Of a DNA stretch of 64,000 bases, positions 1 through 64,000 are shown piece after piece. Position 1 is the first letter of the stretch. Every line of letters begins with the position of its first letter. The notes under the pieces are model-generated. The model was not told the DNA's origin, made no database searches, and was given only the letters and a program-made list of their open reading frames with translations. Both the position numbers and the translations under genes were made by a program. This stretch comes from Amorphochlora amoebiformis (Eukaryota; Cercozoa; Chlorarachniophyceae): NCBI GenBank assembly GCA_054601695.1, contig BAAHQB010000020.1, positions 496,001 to 560,000 on the forward strand. The letters are read 5' to 3'.

Positions 1-1112
<1,112 letters not shown>

Positions 1113-1187
1113 CTGTTTGGTTGCATTTATTCCTGCCCACATCTTATCAAGAGCCCTATCAGCATCCTGCCTAATTATCCTAACCAT
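1113..1187 (-). CDS. Exon of an unrecognised gene running off the left edge
   Basis: On the minus strand an ATG opens a 25-codon frame that ends exactly at a CAG|GTATAT donor. The peptide contains [17 protein letters not shown]. It may be a first exon, or an internal exon entered after one of the AGs just upstream. Any remaining exons would lie left of the window. No family is recognised. A decayed copy of its 3' half ([11 protein letters not shown]) lies downstream at 889-930 and has lost the GT donor. Confidence 0.45.
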
Positions 1188-1232
1188 ATATATATATATA
1201 TATGTATATATATAAATATGTATATATATATA

Positions 1233-1265
<33 letters not shown>

Positions 1266-1306
1266 CATATGTATAGTATAGCGCATTGTCATTGTTTATA
1301 CGTATG

Positions 1307-1379
<73 letters not shown>

Positions 1380-1393
1380 TATATATATATATA

Positions 1394-1467
<74 letters not shown>

Positions 1468-1578
1468 TTATATATATATATATTACAACATATATATATG
1501 TATGTATGTGTGTATATATACATATATTACAATATGTACATATATATATATATATATACATATGTATATATATATATA

Positions 1579-1647
<69 letters not shown>

Positions 1648-1659
1648 TATATATATTAA

Positions 1660-1695
<36 letters not shown>

Positions 1696-1881
1696 AAACA
1701 AATTGTCTATGGTATGTCCAGATAAACATGTACACTATTATATGAAATAGAGAGAGCGCTGAAAGAGAAAGAGAGAGAGAGAGAGAGACAGAGAGAGAGA
1801 GAGCGACAGAGACAGAGAGAGAGCGACAGGCAGACAGAGAGAGAGACAGAGAGAGAGAGAGAGAAAAAAAAAAAGAGAGAT

Positions 1882-1921
<40 letters not shown>

Positions 1922-2013
1922 CTGATAAAAAAAGAGATCGAGAAAAGCGAAAGAAAGAAATTTCAATTTTGCACATACGTATATATATATATATATATAT
2001 TACGCGAAATATT

Positions 2014-2062
<49 letters not shown>

Positions 2063-2070
2063 GTGCAAAA
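1188..2070. repeat. TA microsatellite plus GA-rich tract downstream of the 2071-7866 gene
   Basis: Mostly (TA)n. Positions 1742-1920 are a purine-rich (GA)n/(GACA) low-complexity tract. No exon with credible splice signals was found here. Confidence 0.85.
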
Positions 2071-7866
<5,796 letters not shown>

Positions 7867-8124
7867 TCTCGGAACCCAATCTGACACGTGTTCGGATCCC
7901 AGCGAGGAATTCAAAAACTAAAGTTTTAAATTCTAATTTGTCGGCTATGGCGTCTTTTGGTCTCAGATTCGTATGATGCTAGTTCACAGAGTTTCAACGG
8001 TTTTGGTGCCTTGAGAAGGACAGAGGATCGTGTCAGACAAGACGCAGAGTTGATATTGACACACATGCGTGAAAGGCAGTGATACCGTGTGCAATTGTGC
8101 ATCTACAAATACAAAAATGGGAGT

Positions 8125-8177
<53 letters not shown>

Positions 8178-8191
8178 TATATGTATGTACG

Positions 8192-8226
<35 letters not shown>

Positions 8227-8699
8227 TGTATGTATATATATATATATATGTATATATATATAATTCTATATATATGTACAATATATTATATATATATATA
8301 TATATATAGATGTACTATAGCATATTATATACAAGATAACTATATATAAAGTAACTTAAATCTAGTATCAAATAGACAATTTAACAATTATACAGACCGA
8401 TCGTTTTCACAATGATAAAACAATCAACTTCGATGCCAGATATCTTTATTACAAACCGCTGCTCTACAATAATGCAACTAAATGCCAAGCAAGCCGAAAC
8501 GTCTCAAACCGGCTTATTTTCTACATATTGAGTTTCATTTTTCCCATATTCCTCTTAGACCTCGCGATCCGACTCCTGGGTAGGAAATGAGATGGAGAGA
8601 TTGGTAAATGCATAACATCTCGAGAGGATTCTTAGGTAGGTGAAAGCACTTGGAAGAGGGGAAAGGAAGAGGAAAGAGAGAAATAGAGAGGTCTAGGGT
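7867..8699. other. Intergenic between two minus-strand genes
   Basis: Holds the 5' flank of the 2071-7866 gene. On plus, 7967-8082 has acceptor GTCTTTTGGTCTCAG followed by 37 open codons to TGA (RTEDRVRQDAELILTHMRERQ). A 47-codon minus frame overlaps it, so I do not call either. 8120-8320 is (TA)n. 8340-8699 is unique sequence ending in a GA-rich patch, with no exon I can support. Confidence 0.5.
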
Positions 8700-31513
<22,814 letters not shown>

Positions 31514-32183
31514 AACTAATATTCATTGTCGGCGCTGCAAATGCTTTCGTCTAGTTCGTGTGGTCGCATGTAATCACTGAGCCTGGCGATGGTCATTGTT
31601 GTACTTGTACACATCGTCTAGGCTATTTTCTAGATGCGCAGATAACTGCGTAGACCGTTTTATGACCGAGTTTGATATGATTATCAACAATCAGTATCAT
31701 ATTCCGTGACGTGATGGGCACACTTTGTTTCGATACATCATAGTATAACAGTATTAGTACTAGATATATACAGATATACTCTATATCATGACACAGATCC
31801 TGCGGCTAACGGCATATGACGCCAAGTTTCCAGCTCTAAAACTAATCAACACGTACATCTAGACATCATCCAGATCACATTCTAGATAGTCTAGATAGTA
31901 TACATGTACTACATATTACTAGTATATATATATATATACTAATATTATATATTCAGCTAGTCAGTCCCGCCGTCATTGAATTCGATTTTTATTCGAAATC
32001 CATTTTATGTATCTCTTAATGAAAATACCGTGACATGCTTTGCATGCTTAAGCATGCCGCAGGTACGTAACTGGCGACACTAAAGTGAAGCCATGTCCAG
32101 CGCTAGTGGACATGCCTTCAATTGAGTCGAGCCGTGCATGGCATTTCGTTAAAGTTAGATCTATGTCGTCTAGATCATATTCA
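31514..32183. other. Convergent intergenic region, CTAG-rich
   Basis: Lies between the lipase stop and the aminotransferase stop. Mostly unique AT-rich sequence with about ten CTAG tetranucleotides, where about 2.6 are expected by chance. No exon is supported; open frames near 32048-32290 are shadows of the aminotransferase last exon. Confidence 0.7.
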
Positions 32184-43484
<11,301 letters not shown>

Positions 43485-43944
43485 TGCGGCGTCGAGGAGT
43501 ATCGGAAGACGACAGAAGACTAATCGCGCGAAATTAGAACTCGTTTTGGGATATTGCTTGAGGACTATGAGATATATCTCAGAGAGATATCAGGACTGAC
43601 TAGAAAGCAAGAGTGCAAGGATATTCTTTGGTTTATATACAAGGTATCTATGTAGATATCTGAAAGCAACAAGAGTCAAGCGTTGCCCTCTTTCGATCTC
43701 TTGTTTGGGTTCATGTTTGGATTGTTTACAATGAATTCTGCTGATTTCGCCTTATTATATACTTCTAAACGTTGGCGCACCGTGCTGCCATCTGTTGTCA
43801 CAGAAAACGAGACTTTGGTTGTCGTGTCGAGGAACCGGGGCAAACTACCCCAGCGAGAACCAACTGGCCCCCCCCCTGCCCCTCCCAAACGGCCCCTCCA
43901 CCGACATCGTCGATTGATACCACCAGAAAGGAGAAAAGCACAGC
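43485..43944. promoter_or_regulatory. Shared divergent promoter region (inferred)
   Basis: 460 bp of non-repetitive, GC-richer DNA between the start codons of the aminotransferase (-) and the membrane protein (+). No TATA box or known element is recognised. A 70-codon minus frame (43676-43888) and a plus frame from 43683 overlap here; neither has splice support. Confidence 0.5.
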
Positions 43945-55234
<11,290 letters not shown>

Positions 55235-56085
55235 TACAAGTACAATAGATCCTTTGGGGCCTCGCGCTGCGCGACGTTCGAATTTTATTTACCAAAAATC
55301 CTAACTTCAATGACTGATTCATAAAAGCATAACAATATACTGGTGGCATCATCTGGAACAAAATTGCTAGGCTTATTGCCCCTCTATAATGGTCTATTGT
55401 AGCCTAGATGACGTGACTAGCCTCTAGCTTGTCTTAGAATTTTAGTAATTATCAGACTAGAACCACTAGTAGCTAGATATCTAGATAGACTCGAGACTAA
55501 CTAGACCAAGACTCAATCTACTATAGCTATTCATAATCTAGATCTATGTGGTAGATCAAGTCTAGCCTAGTAGCACGGATCTAGTAGATCTAGTAGATGG
55601 ATACTACTAGACTAGAGGACACATAGCTCAGTGGGTTTTTAAGACTAGATTCTAGTTAACTGCCCTCTATTGAGACCAGTGCTCTTCTTGTATCTATAGA
55701 CTGTAGAACTGTCACAGAACTAACGTATTATACTTCGTTGAGCAAGTTATACTTATGTAGATACCAGTCCAATTATACGAGCATATATATATATCACTGT
55801 ATTATCTAGATCATACACATTGTATCACAAGATCAGAGGTAGACTATGACACGTGCGTGATGACCAATTCAACTGCATGGCCAAGCGAACTCTAGGAAGT
55901 ACTTACATTATATTTACAGCTTATGCCAGTTCTGATATCAGGCGAATGGTTAAAACGCTAACGAAATGAGTGACGAGGAGCAACGCGACGGATTTTGTGA
56001 GTACATAAGTATAGAATACTAACCCGTTGTATCTTTGAAATGGAAAGACCGCTGTAAGGAGGCTTACATTTAAATACCAGCACGC
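55235..56085. other. Convergent intergenic region with dense CTAG motifs
   Basis: Between the membrane-protein stop and the nitrate-transporter stop. 55384-55680 holds roughly 20 CTAG tetranucleotides in 300 bp. No coding or RNA gene is supported. Confidence 0.7.
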
Positions 56086-57705
56086 TTAAACTTTAACAGG
56101 AGCAGACGCCTTAAGCTCCACAGCGCTTCCGGTTGTGGAGTCCATGGCCTTACCAGAAGCGTCTTTGTCCTTGACGTTGATAATGATTCCAGTGAGACCG
56201 ACGCCAAACACGATCCATCCGAGGATGAAGAAGCCCTGGGCGAACGATTCAGTGAAGATGAAGAGAACTCCCCAAAGCACAGCTCCAATGTTGCCACCAG
56301 CGCCAACGAAGCCACAAACGCCCCCGGTGTGGGGAGGGTCGACGTATGGGACGATGCCGAAGGTGGATCCCTCTGCGGACTGCACGAACAGGGAGAAGAG
56401 AATCATGATGATAATTGCTCCAGCGAAGGTGGCCATACGCGAGAAGATGACAAGGGCAATTCCCTCACCGCAGGTGATAATAATGTGCGCGTACTTGCGG
56501 CCAGGCATGCCATAGCGAGAGTAGCAGAAGTCGGAGATCATGCCACCCCAAGCGCGAGCGAAGAGGTTCATAAGGCCGAAGAGAGAGGCGACAAGACCGG
56601 CAGTGGAGAGCGAGACGTTGAAACGATCGAAGTAGTAAAGCGCAGCGGTGTTGTTAACGTGCAGCTCGACACCGAAACAGACAGCGTACTGAACGACTAG
56701 AATCCACACTTGAGGGTTGGAGGCGACAACTCCAGCAGCAGCGCCGGCGTGTTTGTTCGACTCCCGAACGTACGTGCCCTTGGGGCAGTCGTCCCCAAGA
56801 GTGTAAACAAGCAAGGCAGCGACGAGGAGAGCAAAGGCAGGGATGTAAAATGCGTTACGCCATGCGCACTCATTATCACAAGTAGAGGATGAGCGGTTCA
56901 TCTCGTAGATTCCAACCATGATAATCTGGGTGAGACCACCTCCAAGGTTGCCCCAGCCACCGGCGATGGCATTCATGGTACCGGCGATCTCTTTGGAGAA
57001 CATGATTGAGCACCAGAACTGGCATCCGACGAACGCAGCACCGACGATTCCAACGAGGGCACGGACGGTAGCAAGACCGGCAAGGTTTTGGATGAGACCT
57101 GCAAAAAATGTAGGAATGGCGGCGAAGACCAGAATACCGCATTGACCAAGACGAGGACCGATCACATCCTGACGGTGCAGAAAATTTAGGTGTGATCAAG
57201 GATGGTCGTTGACACAATCATTACCATGACGGGGCCGATGGCAAAGCGAGCGAAGACCGTGGAACCAACACTGGTCACGTTTGCAATCAGAATTTGTTGC
57301 TTAGTAAGCTTCAGAGACTTCTTAATGGCAGGAGCTAGCGGAGCGAAGGAGAACCAAGCAATGAAGGCTATTATCAACACATTGTGAGATTGAGCTTGTA
57401 ATGTAGGAAAATGTCTATTAATATACCCATCAGGAAGGAGATCCATGCCAAATGGAACGCACGCATGTGTGGGCGGGCACACGAGTTAATCTTGTACTCG
57501 GTCGCTGGGAAAGAACACAGGGTTAACACATAGTTCGGAAAGATTGGGACTTGGGGAAGATACCTTTATGCGAGTAGGGGTCGTATGAGAGCGAAAAGGG
57601 GATGAACGGAGCAGGAGGAGCGTCCTTCTCTACATCCACACCACTGCCCACGCGAAATACGCCATCGACGCTGGAGTCCATAGAGCTGGCTTTGTAGTCA
57701 GTCAT
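56086..57705 (-). CDS. NRT2: High-affinity nitrate/nitrite transporter, NRT2 (NNP) family of the MFS
   Basis: Exons (minus): 57705-57564, 57504-57427, 57367-57225, 57168-56086, giving 481 aa. The three introns are short (56-59 nt), GT-AG, phases 1, 1, 0. The product is a plasma-membrane nitrate:proton symporter of about 12 spans (family knowledge). The sequence shows the NRT2 N-terminal FHLAWISF, FIAWFSFAPLAPAIK, RFAIGPVMD in TM2, and both nitrate-signature loops: AGGWGNLGGG (~190-199) and GAGGNIGAVLWG (410-421). It lacks the long central loop of fungal NrtA/CrnA. Codons are strongly C-ending and introns carry no (TA)n, unlike the neighbours, which fits high expression (inference). The ATG at 57705 is the first in frame and gives the usual ~50-residue cytosolic N-terminus. 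Confidence 0.97.
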
Positions 57706-58476
57706 AGCTGCTTGCTAGTAAGGGAATTGGAATTTGACGTGGTGCGAGCGTAGATGGCGACGAAGCCCTATGCTGCTGTGCTGAAGTGATCGCGCCTGAT
57801 CTTCACGTTCTTCTCGATACGTAGAGATCGGATTACTCGCAGTGTCGTGCGGCTGAGGGGCTGATATCACGGTGACGTCGCGCCGTGCAGTTTCGGAAGC
57901 ACAAAGAAAAGCTTAAGAATTTCTCCCTTGGCGTATGGAGCTCGCTTCCTCTGTAAATACCCGTTAGTAGCCGTTATTAACTGGCGGAAGATTCCCAATT
58001 ATCCGGCGATTACCCGGGAATTTCTCCGGAGAAGTGCATGCCGTCGTTTCGGACGAGAGGCCCAAGGTTGCTTGAAGTGGGGGTTGTGAGAAGAAGATAC
58101 GCACAATGTTTACTTATGATGACCACCTATAGTTATCCCTGGCCGAGAGCTTCTTCATGTGGATAAAACTTTTGTCTGATTTTCTGCGATACAGCTCAGG
58201 GGTGGGGTGTAGCAAATGAACTCGTTGAATATGTTTTGTTTATCCAATTCCCAGATAATGCACAGTCGACCGGGACTGACAAGGCACCCACAATGCGTTA
58301 ATAAATCGGTGCGAAGGTATTCAACTGGCGTTTTTGGGAAAAGAGTGTTTTTCTAGCCCTGAGGGGTAGGTGTACCAGAGTGAACAGTGATGACATCGAG
58401 CCTTAATCTCACGATGGTCTTCAGCAATTTCTTTGTTGATACATGGATTTATCTGACATTTGCTCTCTAGATCTTA
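57706..58476. promoter_or_regulatory. Upstream region of the nitrate transporter
   Basis: 770 bp of unique DNA without (TA)n, between the transporter start and the stop of the next minus-strand gene. It should hold the transporter promoter (position only). No recognised element is named. Confidence 0.4.
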
Positions 58477-59058
58477 TCACACAATTATATACCACCAAAT
58501 AGCTACGATAACTGACCCCATCCCTCCGATCAGATCGAAAAAATAGACGCTGTGCAGAACTTCGTGCTCACAGTATGCTGACCCACTGCAAGAATACTTA
58601 GCAAGAAAGTATGGACAAGAAGGTGAGTAGATGCGTTGTATGATAGATGTCACCAACGAAATGGGGATTACAGTGATGATTCTATCAGTAGTCATGCACC
58701 ACTCTGAATTATTTATTGAGGATACCTGATAAGCTCTGAGAATCACATAATTAAGATAGCAATATGCCGAAAGGCTCGTTTGCATTGAGTTTCACTAACA
58801 CTTCATATTTCTCAGGGAAACCAGCAAGGTTCGAAACTCACGTTCAGAATTGGTGAATGAAAACCTGACTCACTCTAACTTCACATGATGCTTCGAAGCC
58901 TCGAATTCAACCTTTACGGGTTCGGGATCAAAATGCATCGAAGATAGATAACGCTCTTGGATGGCCCATGTGCCACTTCCATTGGTGCTGGGTCAAGAAT
59001 GATGCAGACATTTCCTTACAATCTTCTCTTTAAGCAGCCAAAATAACCAAATCCTTTT
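58477..59058 (-). CDS. 3' exons of an unrecognised membrane-anchored protein
   Basis: Two exons are well supported on minus: 58987-58874 (donor GA|GTGAGT; reads SGTWAIQERYLSSMHFDPEP and on to KVEFEASKHHVKL) and 58735-58477 (acceptor GATTCTCAG, 85 codons to TGA), joined in phase. A further exon at 59058-59020 is tentative. The last exon has a Cys-rich stretch (SPSCPYFLAKYSC, GSAYCEHE) followed by a C-terminal hydrophobic span ending IVAIWWYIIV, so a C-terminally anchored or type I protein is likely. The 5' end, toward 59160, was not found. No family is recognised. Confidence 0.48.
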
Positions 59059-59159
59059 CTTCAGCGTGGATTGGGTTTAGGAAGCCGCCCGTGCGTCGTG
59101 GAATTTGATGTTCGAGGAAGTTCATAGACAGAAGGTAGTTTTCGTTTTTTCGCCTCGCC

Positions 59160-60506
<1,347 letters not shown>

Positions 60507-60599
60507 GTAGAGGAAGGTAATCTCGTTCTCCCCACCGTTAGGACGCTGGCTTCGCGAAACACATCCATCTGCGTACACTATTTGGACTGCTTATACTAG
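60507..60599 (+). CDS. Possible terminal exon, gene unknown
   Basis: Acceptor TAATTCTCGTTAG precedes 30 open codons (VEEGNLVLPTVRTLASRNTS, then ICVHYLDCLY) ending in TAG. No upstream plus-strand exon was identified, so this may be chance. Confidence 0.25.
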   Translation, partial: VEEGNLVLPTVRTLASRNTSICVHYLDCLY

Positions 60600-60672
60600 T
60601 TATAATTGATACAATGATGTCAATCGATCGTGCTAATAACCCCGAATCTAGATGATTTTGAAGCTAGCGATG

Positions 60673-60714
<42 letters not shown>

Positions 60715-60778
60715 TGTGTAATTTTGTGTATTATTCCTTCGTTTACTATTATATTAGCGGGAACACCACACAAGTGTG

Positions 60779-60821
<43 letters not shown>

Positions 60822-60898
60822 TTTGATCATGAGTGCAATCAATCAACATTTTTGACAACTGGTCACCAGACACGTTTATTATGCACACACACACCTAG

Positions 60899-60966
<68 letters not shown>

Positions 60967-60980
60967 CATGATATATCTAG

Positions 60981-61028
<48 letters not shown>

Positions 61029-61054
61029 TATATATATTATTCATGATATATCTA

Positions 61055-61085
<31 letters not shown>

Positions 61086-61939
61086 GTATATTATATGTAT
61101 ATATGTATTATATACATAATATCCTAGATATCATAGTATAATAATATTATTAGTATCCCATACTAGCCCAATTATCAGTCATAGTGTAAGCCCATATTAG
61201 TCAGTACGTATGATAAACACACTAGATATATACTGGCCTGCGCGTACAACACGCAATCTCTAGAATCTCCATCTAGACATTGCTTTATCTAGACCAGCCA
61301 GTAGACTAGGTCTGTAGGTAGAGTCTCTATAGCATTCCGATGGACGTACGTTTAGTGTTCTCTAGGTTCTACTCAGTCGATCTGCTTGTAATGTTGTCAT
61401 GCGAGTATCATAGCCATATACACAGTATTGATGAATTGTATTTTTAAATACAGAATCTAGACAATTGGAACGTACATTATCATAGGTTAGCTATGTTATG
61501 TTAATTATCAACTACGAAGCTTAGATGATGTACTGTACATGTGAGCATACACACATGTAAGGAAGTTGTTCGTATACGTACGTACGCACATGCTGACGCC
61601 GGCACACACAAGATGTACCTTATTTTGTGCGCACATGTTCAATTGCATGCCAAGGGTGATCATGACACCGTGATATGTAAACCGTATACGTACGTATGTA
61701 TGACCGAAGTTAATTTCAAGTACGTTACACTATGAGTACTGATGTACATCTGTACGTATTGGACTACATGTAAACATGTGCGTACGATTGATACGCTCAT
61801 GCATTATTACTGCAAAATGATTTAAGTCACTGATTTAGTAGACCGTACTTGTGTGTACGTGTGTGTATTTATTCGTGTATTTATTCTAGTACTCGCATGA
61901 GTCAACTATCTACGGGCTTTAACACACTATGAATATGTA

Positions 61940-61995
<56 letters not shown>

Positions 61996-62091
61996 GTATG
62001 TGCCGTTTCGTGTCTATCAGCTTTCCCTTATTGTGATCAGCTATTGCTGATTACTATGCTACGCTTACTAATATATATATATATATATCTA

Positions 62092-62135
<44 letters not shown>

Positions 62136-62196
62136 CTGATTGAAATAATAAATTAAGTTAAATTTGTATACTGAGATAGATCTAGATGCTATTGCA
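60600..62196. other. Intergenic, CTAG- and GTAC-rich, with TA runs
   Basis: 60680-60830 and 60900-61110 are mostly (TA)n. 61110-61480 is rich in CTAG and 61550-61800 in ACGT/GTAC palindromes. A 64-codon plus frame at 61541-61735 lacks an ATG and splice context and is not called. 61930-62135 is TA-rich. Confidence 0.65.
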
Positions 62197-62253
62197 TTAC
62201 TCGTGGGCAAAAATTGGCTTTCGTTTCTGGACAAATGCTTTCATACCCTCAGC
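62197..62253 (-). CDS. Last exon of an enoyl-CoA hydratase (crotonase)-like gene, partial
   Basis: On minus, acceptor TGTATATCAG leads to 18 codons and [24 protein letters not shown]-x-AF-x-EKRKP-x-F is the conserved C-terminal end of mitochondrial enoyl-CoA hydratases (hydration of 2-enoyl-CoA in beta-oxidation), where this helix closes the trimer. The preceding exons lie to the right; I could not place any with confidence in 62254-64000, and most of the gene is outside the window or hidden among TA introns. Confidence 0.72.
   Translation of the reverse strand, partial: AEGMKAFVQKRKPIFAHE

Positions 62254-64000
<1,747 letters not shown>

Overview
This is a nuclear eukaryotic contig. Its genes are spliced with GT-AG introns, it carries telomere-type TTAGGG/CCCTAA repeats, and well over half of it is (TA)n microsatellite. 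An NRT2-type nitrate transporter beside a diacylglycerol-lipase-like gene, a class-III aminotransferase and a multi-span receptor-like protein suggests a free-living microalga or a related stramenopile/haptophyte-type protist. I cannot resolve the lineage from sequence alone. Almost every long open frame in the window is a run of Tyr/Ile/His/Thr codons across (TA)n or of Pro/Asn/Leu/Thr codons across telomere repeats, and is an artefact. The real genes are chains of short exons (11 to 200 nt) that I assembled by eye from splice sites and reading phase.

Layout. 1-2070: TA desert with one minus-strand exon (1113-1187) and a decayed copy of it. 2071-7866 (-): nine-exon gene for an unrecognised 194-aa basic/acidic protein, with telomere-like arrays in its introns. 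8700-10531 (-): seven-exon gene for an unrecognised ~131-aa protein. 12817-31513 (+): 27-exon class-3 (diacylglycerol) lipase with a complete catalytic triad. 32184-43484 (-): complete 21-exon class-III PLP aminotransferase of 510 aa with a probable mitochondrial presequence. 43945-55234 (+): 21-exon membrane protein of about 523 aa with about seven spans and a long Ser/Arg/His-rich tail, divergent from the aminotransferase. 56086-57705 (-): four-exon NRT2 nitrate transporter, compact and C-ending in codon use. 58477-59058 (-): 3' exons of a membrane-anchored protein. 62197-62253 (-): last exon of an enoyl-CoA hydratase-like gene that runs off the right edge.

Two architectural features stand out. 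First, many introns are essentially a (TA)n tract whose own ends serve as splice sites (GTATAT...ATATAG), while four other intronic tracts are telomere-like arrays. Second, many exons are accompanied in the adjacent intron by decayed partial copies of themselves. Copies upstream keep the acceptor and the 5' part of the exon; copies downstream keep the 3' part and the donor. This recurs in at least four genes and is the most unusual signal in the window. The genes do not form one pathway. Nitrate uptake, amino-group transfer, lipid signalling and a receptor-like protein are simply neighbours.
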